Below are positions 1 through 7,810 of a DNA stretch of 64,000 bases, in pieces. The notes under the pieces are model-generated. The model was not told where the DNA came from. It saw only the letters and a program-made list of their open reading frames with translations, and made no database searches. This DNA is from JAXMHQ01 sp046346665. GTDB taxonomy: Bacteria; Verrucomicrobiota; Verrucomicrobiia; Limisphaerales; JAXMHQ01. How positions within the stretch are numbered: the first letter of the stretch is position 1; the number at the start of each line of letters is the position of its first letter. The DNA is taken from NCBI GenBank assembly GCA_046346665.1, contig JAXMHQ010000029.1, positions 1-64,000 of the forward strand, written 5' to 3'. The position numbers and the translations under genes are program-made.

Positions 1-36
1 AGGATTCCGCACTCCGAGTTCCGCACTCCGCATTTC
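1..36. repeat. Family E word repeat (ATTCCGCACTCCGC type)
   Basis: Tandem degenerate words of the type TTCCGCACTCCGC run from the first base of the window up to the gene at 99. Two further copies of the same words occur at 3799-3833 and 51460-51494, each next to a stop codon. The copy is probably cut by the window edge. Confidence 0.7.
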
Positions 37-98
37 ATAGGTCCGGATTGTGCTTGCTGATGGTTTCGGCCATTTGTCATTCTGCTTGCCGCTTCGAT

Positions 99-2018
99 AT
101 GAAAATCCAACACCTGTTGTTCGCCGCGCTCGGCCTGGCGGCGTTTTCGGTCCGGGCGGATGTGGTTCCCAACCCCCTGTTCAGCGACGGCGCCGTGTTG
201 CAGCAGGGCATCCGGGTCCCGATCTGGGGCACGGCCGCCCCGGGCGAGAAAGTCACCGTCGAATTCGAAGGTCAATCCGTCTCCGCCACCGCCGGCGCCG
301 ACGGCAAATGGTCGGTCGACCTGGCGCCGCTGAAAGCTGGCGGCCCGCACACCCTCACCATCGCGGGGAACAACAAGATCGTCCTCAAGGACATTCTCGT
401 CGGCGAAGTCTGGGTCTGCAGCGGGCAATCCAACATGGAACGCCACCTCGGATTGCAGGACGGACAGAAGCCGATCACGAACTGGGAACTGGAAGTCGCC
501 GCCGCCACGCACCCCGACATCCGGCAGTTTTACGTGAACAAGAAAACAGCGCTGACGCCGCTGTCGACCGTCACCGGCGGCTGGTCGATGTGCTCGCCCG
601 AAACCGTCAAGGATTTCACGGCGGTGGGTTACTTCTTCGGGCGCGACCTGTATGCGGCGATGCATGTGCCGATCGGGTTGATTCACAGTTCCTGGGGCGG
701 CACGCCGGCGGAGGCGTGGACGAGCGAGGCGGGATTGAAGGCGCTGCCGGAATTTGCCGGCCAACTCGAATCCGTGAAACAGCTCGCCGCAAACCCGGAA
801 CAGGCGAAGCAGGCCTACAAAATTCAGCTCGACGCCTGGTATCGCGCGAAGGATCCGGGCTCGGACGCCAACCCGCCCTGGAGCGCGGAGACGCTGGACA
901 CCGCGGGCTGGAAGCCGATGACGCTGCCGACATTTTGGGAGGCGGTGGGTTATCCGGGGTTCGATGGAATTTTCTGGTTCCGGCGGACGATCGACCTGTC
1001 CGAAAGCTGGACGAATCATGACGCGGAACTGCACCTGGGGGCGATTGACGACATCGACACCACGTGGGTGAACGGCGTGCAGGTCGGCGCCACGAGCGGG
1101 TACGATCAGCCGCGGGTTTACCACGTGCCGGCCGGGCTGCTGAAGGCGGGGGCCAATGTGATTGCGGTCCGCGTGCTGGATACCGGCGCCGGGGGTGGCC
1201 TGTATGGCGGCAAGGACACGATGCGGCTGGCGGGCGCGGGCGGGGAAGTCGTGCTGACGGGCGACTGGCTGAGCCGGCAGGGGCCGGCGCTGGCCCAGGT
1301 GGGCTGGCCGCCGCAGGACATGAGCCAGAGCGCCGGCGCGCCGACAGTTCTCTACAATGCGATGATCGCGCCGCTGCTGCCGTATGCCATTCGCGGCGTC
1401 ATCTGGTACCAGGGCGAGGCAAACGTGGGCCGCGAAAAACAATATCAAACCCTGTTCCCGGCGCTGATCGCCGACTGGCGGCGGCTGTGGGGCGAGGGCG
1501 ATTTCCCGTTCCTGTTCGTGCAAATCGCGCCTTACAACGGCATGACGCCGGAAATTCGCGAAGCGCAACTGCTGACCTGGCGGCGCACCACCAACACAGC
1601 CATGGCCGTGACGATCGATTGCGGCGATGCGGACGATATCCACCCGGCGCACAAGCAGCCGGTGGGACAACGGCTGGCACTGGCCGCGCTCGCGCTCGCT
1701 TATGGCCAGAAAATCGAATACTCCGGCCCCGCCTACGAATCCATGACCGTCAAAGGCAAAAAAGCGACGCTGAATTTCTCGCACCTCGACGGCGGCCTGG
1801 TCGCCAAAGGCGGGACGCTCACCGGCTTCACGATGGCGGGGCCCGACAAGGTGTTTCATCCGGCGAAAGCCGTGATCAAGGGTAAGACCGTCGTGGTCAC
1901 CTGCGACGCGGTTTCGAAACCGCAGGCGGTTCGCTACGGCTGGGCGAATGTGCCCGAGGGGAATTTGTTCAACGGCGCCGGGCTGCCGGCTTCTCCGTTC
2001 CGGACGGACGCCGACTGA
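99..2018 (+). CDS. Secreted sialate O-acetylesterase family protein (SGNH carbohydrate esterase)
   Basis: Predicted exported esterase that removes O-acetyl groups from sugars. A signal peptide covers about residues 1-20. The nucleophile block GQSNME places Ser at residue 111, IWYQGEAN follows in the middle, and the C-terminal catalytic pair lies in DDIHP (Asp513, His515). About residues 250-390 form an inserted beta-rich segment (FWFRR, WVNG), like the jelly-roll insertion of this family. At 639 residues it has the usual length. The frame is open upstream of 99, but ATG 99 begins the signal peptide, so that start was chosen. The next gene begins 11 nt after the stop, so co-transcription is likely. 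The substrate is unknown. With pectin genes nearby, an acetylated plant or algal polysaccharide is more likely than sialic acid (inference). Confidence 0.9.
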   Translation: MKIQHLLFAALGLAAFSVRADVVPNPLFSDGAVLQQGIRVPIWGTAAPGEKVTVEFEGQSVSATAGADGKWSVDLAPLKAGGPHTLTIAGNNKIVLKDILVGEVWVCSGQSNMERHLGLQDGQKPITNWELEVAAATHPDIRQFYVNKKTALTPLSTVTGGWSMCSPETVKDFTAVGYFFGRDLYAAMHVPIGLIHSSWGGTPAEAWTSEAGLKALPEFAGQLESVKQLAANPEQAKQAYKIQLDAWYRAKDPGSDANPPWSAETLDTAGWKPMTLPTFWEAVGYPGFDGIFWFRRTIDLSESWTNHDAELHLGAIDDIDTTWVNGVQVGATSGYDQPRVYHVPAGLLKAGANVIAVRVLDTGAGGGLYGGKDTMRLAGAGGEVVLTGDWLSRQGPALAQVGWPPQDMSQSAGAPTVLYNAMIAPLLPYAIRGVIWYQGEANVGREKQYQTLFPALIADWRRLWGEGDFPFLFVQIAPYNGMTPEIREAQLLTWRRTTNTAMAVTIDCGDADDIHPAHKQPVGQRLALAALALAYGQKIEYSGPAYESMTVKGKKATLNFSHLDGGLVAKGGTLTGFTMAGPDKVFHPAKAVIKGKTVVVTCDAVSKPQAVRYGWANVPEGNLFNGAGLPASPFRTDAD

Positions 2019-2029
2019 TCGCGGGCTGG

Positions 2030-2953
2030 ATGAACCTGATTTTGACATCCACCAGCGGCGGGCTGGACGCCGCGGCGATCGAGCCGTTTTTCTATTCGTT
2101 GCGGCTGTCCGGCTGCACCGCGCCGGTGGCGGTGTTTGCCAGCTCGGTTTCCGAGGACTGCCGGCGCCTGATGCGGGAGCACGATGCGAGCGTCATCGAT
2201 TACGATTACCGCGGCATTCGGACGCTGCGCTCGTTTTCCGCGCGCGCAAAGGCCGGCGCCGGCGCCGTCTGGCGCTATTACCGCCACCACCGCGGCGAAC
2301 CGCGGGATGAACGCTATCTCTTCTTCAACAACGCCCGGTTCTACGAATACCGCGATTACCTCCTCGGCCTGAAGGAAAAACCGCGCTTCGTCTTCCTCGT
2401 CGACATTCGCGACGTCGTGTTTCAATCCGATCCCTTCGCCTACCCGTTCGAACCGGGATTGTCCGTCGCACTGGAGAACCGGGTGAAACGCATCCGCCAC
2501 TCGTGGTGCGGCGTCAAAGGCATGGTCGAAGCCGCCGGCGTCGCCGAGATGCTCCGCCTCCAGAATCAAAACATCGTCTGCGCGGGTACGATCCTGGCGG
2601 ATTACGACACGATGATGCGCTACCTGGACCTGATGACCGGGAGGATCCGGCAGCGGTTCTTTTTCGGATTGCTGGAGGGGATCGACCAGGGATTGCACAC
2701 GCAGTTTGTGCATCGCGGGCTGCTCTCGCCGATTCATGTTTTCGAAAACTGGAACGGGCCGATCCTGACGCTGGATAGCGAAACCGTGACGCCGGAGCGG
2801 AAGACTCGCGAGGGTTACCTGTGCAACCGGGACGGGTCCACCGTGCCGATCGTCCATCAGTGGGATCGCATTCCCGGCCTTTACCGCGAGGGGGACAAAA
2901 TCCCAGCGTGCTGGAAACTTTGCGTCACTCCCGGCCGGCGCTCCTCCGCGTGA
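2030..2953 (+). CDS. Putative glycosyltransferase-like protein (GT-A type, DxD-like motif)
   Basis: Cytoplasmic protein of 307 residues without signal peptide or membrane segment. The segment DIRDVVFQSDPF (Asp125 and Asp128) looks like the metal-binding DxD motif and following strand of GT-A glycosyltransferases that use nucleotide sugars. Downstream NQNIVCAGTILAD and a conserved-looking IDQGLHT segment resemble the acceptor side of small bacterial glycosyltransferases. It starts 11 nt after the esterase and ends 4 nt before the next gene, so the three are probably one transcript. The sugar and acceptor cannot be named. The fold call rests on motif resemblance only. Confidence 0.6.
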   Translation: MNLILTSTSGGLDAAAIEPFFYSLRLSGCTAPVAVFASSVSEDCRRLMREHDASVIDYDYRGIRTLRSFSARAKAGAGAVWRYYRHHRGEPRDERYLFFNNARFYEYRDYLLGLKEKPRFVFLVDIRDVVFQSDPFAYPFEPGLSVALENRVKRIRHSWCGVKGMVEAAGVAEMLRLQNQNIVCAGTILADYDTMMRYLDLMTGRIRQRFFFGLLEGIDQGLHTQFVHRGLLSPIHVFENWNGPILTLDSETVTPERKTREGYLCNRDGSTVPIVHQWDRIPGLYREGDKIPACWKLCVTPGRRSSA

Positions 2954-2957
2954 ACTC

Positions 2958-3740
2958 ATGAAGACCTTCATTGCAGGCGGCGGGCTGGGCGACTGCGTCC
3001 TGATCCTGAACAAATACCGGCAACTCGCCGGCCCCGACGACCGGCTCGTCTATTACCTCGCCGACAAACAAAAGAATTCCCTCGGCGTCATCCGCGAGTT
3101 CTGGGACAGCCAGAAGGTTCCCTGCGACATTCAAATCGTCCCCGAGATCGCCACGCCCCTCGGGAATTACGACCGTCGCTCGACGAAAAAGCTCAACCCG
3201 CTGATTTACGGGATGGGCTGCATCATGGTGGAGCGCTGGAAATTCGTCCGCTACCCCTTCGACGCGTTCGCCACGCCGTATCTGAAGTTCGAATCCACCC
3301 CGCCGCCCTTCTCGCGTTATTGCGTCATTCAATCCGACGCCGGCACGATGAAATATCGCGGGCACAAGAACTGGCTGAACACGGGATGGATCGAGGATTT
3401 CATTGCGGGCGCGAGGCAGGCCGGATTGAAATGCGTGGTGGTCGGATCCCGTGACGTGGGCATCCGCGGCGCCGATCACACGTGCTACAACGTCCCGTTG
3501 AAGGAACTGTTCGGCATCCTGGAGAACGCGGAATTCGTGCTCGGTCTCCAGGGATTCATCACGATCATCGCCCTGTTCATGCGCCGCCCCGTCCTGTTGA
3601 AACGGGAGAATGTCCGGGTGATCCTGAATTATTTCCATCCCCGCTGGCGGCACCACGGAAAAATCTTCACTGAACCCGACCCATGGCCCGAGGGGAAAAC
3701 CCAAAAACTCCTGGATTGGACCCGGAGTCATTCAGTTTAG
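2958..3740 (+). CDS. Putative GT-B / family 9-like glycosyltransferase
   Basis: 260 residues. The N-terminus has a glycine-rich turn (GGGLGDCVL) typical of the first Rossmann strand of heptosyltransferase-like (GT9) proteins. The C-terminal half reads like the nucleotide-binding domain: a VVVGSRD strand, then LKELFGILENAEFVLGLQGF, which matches the GT9 pattern where a Ser/Asp-Gly-Gly loop follows an 'area under threat' helix. It is shorter than classical heptosyltransferases (about 320-350 residues). It follows the previous gene by 4 nt and probably acts in the same surface-glycan step. The stop codon TAG lies inside the first unit of the GAGTTTAG repeat that follows. Confidence 0.5.
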   Translation: MKTFIAGGGLGDCVLILNKYRQLAGPDDRLVYYLADKQKNSLGVIREFWDSQKVPCDIQIVPEIATPLGNYDRRSTKKLNPLIYGMGCIMVERWKFVRYPFDAFATPYLKFESTPPPFSRYCVIQSDAGTMKYRGHKNWLNTGWIEDFIAGARQAGLKCVVVGSRDVGIRGADHTCYNVPLKELFGILENAEFVLGLQGFITIIALFMRRPVLLKRENVRVILNYFHPRWRHHGKIFTEPDPWPEGKTQKLLDWTRSHSV

Positions 3741-3780
3741 GAGTTTAGGAGTTTAGGAGTTTGAGAATTTGAGAATTTAG
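3731..3780. repeat. Family H word repeat (GAGTTTAG units)
   Basis: Tandem GAGTTTAG / GAGTTTGAGAATTT units start within the last codons of the preceding gene and provide its TAG stop. Related words occur at 40780-40805, and a palindromic version with GTTGAATGG words at 43936-44009. Confidence 0.65.
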
Positions 3781-3798
3781 CGGCTCCCCCACGCCGCG

Positions 3799-3833
3799 AG
3801 GATTCCGCACTCCGCACTCCGCATTCCGCACTG
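3799..3833. repeat. Family E word repeat
   Basis: GGATTCCGCACTCCGCACT words lie a few bases downstream of the carB stop codon on the minus strand. Same family as the first 36 bases of the window and as 51460-51494. Confidence 0.7.
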
Positions 3834-3836
3834 GAC

Positions 3837-5627
3837 TCAGTGGTATTCCTGCAGGGTCCGCACGCTGTATCCCGACTTCTTGAGCGCGGCGATCCCGCGC
3901 GCGGCGGCGCGCGCGCCGCTGAGCGTCGTCATGATCGGCGTGCCGGTGTAGACGGCGGTGGTGCGGATCTTCACCTCGTCCGCCCGCGGCGCCTGGCCGG
4001 AGGGGGTGTTGATGACGAGCTGGATTTCCTTGTTCTTCAGCAAATCGATGGCGTTGGGGCGGCCTTCCTGCAGCTTGAAAATCCGCTGCACCTGCAGCCC
4101 CGCCTTCTCGATCACCGACGCCGTTCCACCGGTGGCCACGAGTTCAAACCCGAGCTCGACAAACTGCCGCGCCACCTCGGCCGCCTCGGTCTTGTGCTCG
4201 TCGCTCACGCTGATGAATACCCGCCCGCCCAGCGGCAACGGCGACCCGGCCGCCATCTGCGATTTCGCATACGCCGTCCCGCGGTCGGCATCGAGCCCCA
4301 TCACCTCGCCGGTCGACCGCATTTCGGGCGACAACAAAATATCCTGGCCATGGAACCGGTTGAACGGGAAGACGGATTCCTTGATCGCCCAGTAGGTCGG
4401 CCAAATTTCCTTCGTGAACCCGAGTTCCTTCAGCGATTTTCCCGCCATCACTTTCGCGGCCAGCTTGGCGAGCGGGAACCCGATGGCTTTGCTGACGAAC
4501 GGAACCGTTCGAGAGGCACGCGGGTTCACCTCGAGGCAATACACCGTGTCGCCCTTGACGGCATATTGCACGTTCATCAGGCCGATCACCTTCAGCTCGC
4601 GCGCCATCGCGTGCGTGTATTCGCGGATGATGCCGATGACCTTTTGCGACAGGGTGTGCGGCGGCAGCACCATCGCCGCGTCCCCGGAATGCACCCCCGC
4701 GAACTCGATGTGCTCCAGCATCCCGCCGATCACAATCGTGCCGTCCGCCGGATTCTCGTAGCGCCCCGTGTCCGCGATGCAATCGACGTCCACCTCCGTC
4801 GCGTCCTCGAGGAATTTGTCCACCAGCACCGGGCGTTCCGGCGACGCCTCGACGGCGAACCGCATGTAGTGCTGCAACTCGGCGTCGGAATACACGATCT
4901 GCATCGCGCGGCCGCCCAGCACAAAACTGGGCCTGACCAGGACCGGGTAGCCGAGGTCCTTCGATGCGGCGAGCGCCTCGGCTTCGTTCGTCGCCAGGCC
5001 GTTCGGCGGCTGCGGGATGTTGAGCTTGCGCAGCATCGCGGCGAAGAGTTTCCGGTCTTCCGCGATCTCGATGCCCTGGGGCGAGGTGCCGATGATGTTG
5101 ACGCCGTGTTTCTGCAACCCGAGCGCCAGGTTCAGGGGCGTCTGGCCGCCGAATTGCGCGATCGCTCCCCAGCACTTTTCCCGCTCGTAAATGTGCAGCA
5201 CGTCCTCGAGGGTCAACGGCTCGAAGAACAGCTTGTCGCTCGTGTCGTAATCGGTCGACACGGTCTCCGGGTTCGAATTCACCATCAGCGTTTCAAACCC
5301 GTCCTCCTTCAGAGCAAACGCCGCGTGAACGCAGCAATAATCAAATTCAATCCCCTGCCCGATCCGGTTCGGCCCGCCGCCCAGGATCATCACCTTCTTC
5401 CGGTCCGACGGCCGCACCTCGTCGTCCCCGCGATCGTAGGTGGAATAAAAATACGGCGTGTAAGCCTCGAACTCCGCGGCGCAGGTGTCGACCAGGCGGT
5501 AGCTCGGCACCAGCCCGAGACGCTTGCGCTCGGCCCGGACGTCGTCCTCGGTCCGGCCCGTGAGATGGGCGATCTGGCGATCCGAAAAACCGAGGGACTT
5601 TGCTTTGGCCAGTTGTTCTGCGTTCAT
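3837..5627 (-). CDS. carB: Carbamoyl-phosphate synthase large chain, C-terminal half (split CarB)
   Basis: Encodes only the second half of CarB: part of the oligomerisation domain (residues 1-60, ending TCAAEFEAYTPYFYSTYD), the carbamoyl-phosphate ATP-grasp domain (about 75-455; GGGPNRIGQGIEFDYCC, SFVLGGRAMQIVY, EVNPRASRTVPFVSKA) and the allosteric MGS-like domain (about 460-596; ELVATGGTASVI). The 596 residues correspond to about residues 475-1073 of the E. coli protein. No sequence for the carboxyphosphate half exists upstream: the neighbouring stretch is repeats and then pyrF. Split carB genes are known from some archaea and Aquifex. The N-terminal half must lie outside this window if the enzyme works. 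ATG 5627 is the only good start. The product feeds pyrimidine and arginine synthesis. Confidence 0.93.
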   Translation of the reverse strand: MNAEQLAKAKSLGFSDRQIAHLTGRTEDDVRAERKRLGLVPSYRLVDTCAAEFEAYTPYFYSTYDRGDDEVRPSDRKKVMILGGGPNRIGQGIEFDYCCVHAAFALKEDGFETLMVNSNPETVSTDYDTSDKLFFEPLTLEDVLHIYEREKCWGAIAQFGGQTPLNLALGLQKHGVNIIGTSPQGIEIAEDRKLFAAMLRKLNIPQPPNGLATNEAEALAASKDLGYPVLVRPSFVLGGRAMQIVYSDAELQHYMRFAVEASPERPVLVDKFLEDATEVDVDCIADTGRYENPADGTIVIGGMLEHIEFAGVHSGDAAMVLPPHTLSQKVIGIIREYTHAMARELKVIGLMNVQYAVKGDTVYCLEVNPRASRTVPFVSKAIGFPLAKLAAKVMAGKSLKELGFTKEIWPTYWAIKESVFPFNRFHGQDILLSPEMRSTGEVMGLDADRGTAYAKSQMAAGSPLPLGGRVFISVSDEHKTEAAEVARQFVELGFELVATGGTASVIEKAGLQVQRIFKLQEGRPNAIDLLKNKEIQLVINTPSGQAPRADEVKIRTTAVYTGTPIMTTLSGARAAARGIAALKKSGYSVRTLQEYH

Positions 5628-5685
5628 GTCGTTTCTGCGCGCTTCAAATCCGGCAAATCAAACCGGAACCCGGACCAAAACTCAA

Positions 5686-5834
5686 GGCAGAAGGTAGAAT
5701 GCAGAATGCAGAAAGCCCGGCGGTCTGCGCCATTGCCTCGTAGCCGCAATCGTCAGATTGCGGAAGGTCCGCCAACTCACGTTGGCGGCTACAGGCCCGG
5801 CATTCTGCATTCTGCATTCTTCATTCTGCCTTTC
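5686..5834. repeat. Nested palindrome: family I arms around two family J hairpins
   Basis: The left arm (5686-5719, GCAGAATGCAGAA words) is the reverse complement of the right arm (5801-5834, TTCTGCATTCTGC words). Inside sit two perfect 7- to 8-bp hairpins: CCGCAATCGTCAGATTGCGG at 5744-5763 and CCGCCAACTCACGTTGGCGG at 5769-5788. The inner hairpins recur, with changed loops, at 11624-11648, 21768-21788 and 21844-21864. The element lies between divergent carB and pyrF, where their promoters should be. Confidence 0.75.
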
Positions 5835-5888
5835 CACCCCCCACTTCCTGCTTTCTCTTCCACCCCGCCTGCGCCAATATTCCGCCCC

Positions 5889-6592
5889 ATGCGCAACCCG
5901 ATCTTTGTCGCCCTCGATGTCTCCACCCCGATGCCGCCTGGGAACTGGCACGGACCGTCGCCCCGGCCGTGGGCGGATTTGCACCTGGTGGCGAACTTTT
6001 TACCAGCGCCGGACCGGACATCGTCCGGCGCATCCGCGGCACCGGTGCGTCGGTGTTCCTCGACCTGAAATTTCATGACATCCCCAATACCGTGGCGAAA
6101 TCCGTCGCAGCCGCCGTCCGGCTCGATGTCCAGATGCTCACCCTCCACACCTGCGGCGGATCGGAAATGATGCGCGCCGCGGAGCAATCGGCCCAGAAGA
6201 CCGCGACCGAACTGGGCCGCGCGGTCCCGCTGGTGCTCGGGGTGACCGTGCTGACGAGTCACGATGCGAACACGCTGGCGCAGACCGGCTGCGAGGCGAA
6301 TGTCGGCAAGCAGGTGGAACGACTGGCTGCTCTGGCGGTGCAGTCGGGGATCCGCGGCCTGGTTTGTTCGCCGCTCGAGATCACCGCGCTGCGGCAGGCG
6401 CTGCCTGCGTCGGTGCAACTGGTGACGCCCGGCATCCGGGCGGGAACGGAAAAGGCCGACGACCAGAAGCGCACGCTCAGCGCGCGGGAGGCGGTTGCGG
6501 CGGGCGCGAACTGGCTGGTGATCGGCCGGCCCATTTATGCGGCGCCCGATCCGCTCGCCGCCGCGAAATCCATCCTCGAATCACTGGGTTGA
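5889..6592 (+). pseudogene. pyrF: Orotidine 5'-phosphate decarboxylase, frameshifted
   Basis: The N-terminus MRNPIFVALDVSTP is in one frame from ATG 5889. From about base 5930 the family sequence (DAAWELART, then GPDIVRRI, DLKFHDIPNTVAKS, VTPGIR, IGRPI) continues in another frame, so one base is missing in the CCCCG run at 5926-5930. The active-site DLKFHD block is intact. The upstream catalytic lysine segment, normally K-V-G-x-E-L-F, reads A-P-G-G-E-L-F here, so that Lys is absent. A GTG at 5969 could start a 207-residue protein, but it would lack the first strand with the substrate-binding Asp. Either the gene is decaying or the assembly has errors here; both the indel and the AP-for-KV change would need correction. 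The 3' end overlaps the convergent next gene by 12 nt. Confidence 0.8.
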
Positions 6593-7699
6593 CCGCAGCC
6601 GGTAAAAGCACGGGGCCGTCGTGAAATTCGTGACGACGACGGGCGATGCGGCCCCGGCGACGTCGCTGTAGGGTCCGCGAAGTGCCGGGGCCGACTGGAG
6701 AATCCCGTCTGCCCACCACAGTTGCATCCGCCCCGGCGAAACGTTCACGAAGAGCTTCAACGGCGGCGGTGCCGCGGTATAACTGAACACCTCCTCGCTC
6801 GCCGAATAAGTCCCGGTCGGCAACCGCCGCCACCATTGGACCGAGACGTTCAATCCATCGACCGTCACCATCACATAGCCAAACACGGCCTCGTGAAAAA
6901 TCCGCACCGGAGTCCAGGCGCCGTTGTCGCCGTCGTAGGGTGCATCCCCGTAAATTGGAGAACCCCCGGTGCCGACGATGAACTGGTGCAGGTCGTTGTC
7001 CGGGTTGCCATCGCCGTCGTCGAGGCGCATGTGATCATAGAAATGGTCGTGCCCGGCGAAGTAGAGCCGTCCGCGGGCCCGTGCCAGGCTGCGCCAGAAC
7101 GTGTCGCGCGCGGCCGGATACGTCCCGAGGCAATCAGCATGAAGCACCTTGAAAGCCGGTTCGTGGCCGAACGCGAACACGTGCGGCTGGGTATTGGTCA
7201 ACAGGACCGCGTCCATCCATGCCTGGTTCAACAGGTGCGGATGGACGTTGTGGTCGAACGCCAGCACCAGCGAGTTTGAAACCACCAGGGAGTAGGTCAG
7301 GCTGATTTCGCCGGCGGGGCCGTTCGACGGCACCCAGGGCCCGAACACCGCCGCGTAATCCGTCAGGTCCGGCGCGTCATGGTTGCCCGCAATGGGATAG
7401 ACAGCGATGCCGGCGGCCCGGACGGGAGCGATGACATTGGTCCAGATCTCGAAGGATTCGAGGCTGCCGGAGAGGACGAGGTCGCCTGCCACGAAGGCGA
7501 ACGCAGGCGATTGCCGGATGATTTCGGCGGACAACTCGGCGAGGATGTTCGTGTTCACCGGCTTGTCGGCATCCCGCGTGTCGCCGAACATGAAGAACTT
7601 CCACGGGGCGGCTCCGCTCGTTTGCGCCAGGCTGAACAGGCAGAGAAAAATGGACAGAACTCGAGCCACACCTGAGATTACCGCCTGGCGGGAGACCAT
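6581..7699 (-). CDS. Secreted calcineurin-like metallophosphoesterase
   Basis: Predicted exported phosphohydrolase of 372 residues. A signal peptide (about residues 1-31) precedes the metal-binding motifs in order: FGDTRD, VAGDLV, AGNHDAP, GHEPAF and AGHDHFYDH, which match D-x-[H/T], GDxx, GNHD, H and GHxH. After about residue 290 a C-terminal beta domain ends in CFYRLRSTQ, a terminus style seen also in two other secreted proteins here. The frame extends upstream to 8041, but ATG 7699 gives the signal peptide; ATG 7774 is possible but less convincing. The promoter region is shared with the divergent beta-helix gene. The substrate is unknown. Confidence 0.85.
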   Translation of the reverse strand: MVSRQAVISGVARVLSIFLCLFSLAQTSGAAPWKFFMFGDTRDADKPVNTNILAELSAEIIRQSPAFAFVAGDLVLSGSLESFEIWTNVIAPVRAAGIAVYPIAGNHDAPDLTDYAAVFGPWVPSNGPAGEISLTYSLVVSNSLVLAFDHNVHPHLLNQAWMDAVLLTNTQPHVFAFGHEPAFKVLHADCLGTYPAARDTFWRSLARARGRLYFAGHDHFYDHMRLDDGDGNPDNDLHQFIVGTGGSPIYGDAPYDGDNGAWTPVRIFHEAVFGYVMVTVDGLNVSVQWWRRLPTGTYSASEEVFSYTAAPPPLKLFVNVSPGRMQLWWADGILQSAPALRGPYSDVAGAASPVVVTNFTTAPCFYRLRSTQ

Positions 7700-7810
7700 T
7701 GCAAGAACACCTGTGATGGACTTCGAGTTTTCGGCGCTAATTAATGGATTGTCAAGGGACGCCTTTTTTGCCATGCTCCGACAGTCGTCAGGGATGCTCA
7801 ACCTTGGATC

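Noticed and set aside
3840..6068. Very long open frame (742 codons) opposite carB and running into pyrF
   Set aside because: High GC keeps the antisense frame open. The translation is Arg/His/Pro-rich without any family motif, while the minus strand is a clear CarB. Only its last part (from ATG 5889) is the real start of pyrF.
5969..6592. Intact pyrF starting at GTG 5969
   Set aside because: It would lack the first beta strand with the substrate-binding Asp, which is plainly present just upstream in another frame. A frameshifted gene explains the data better.
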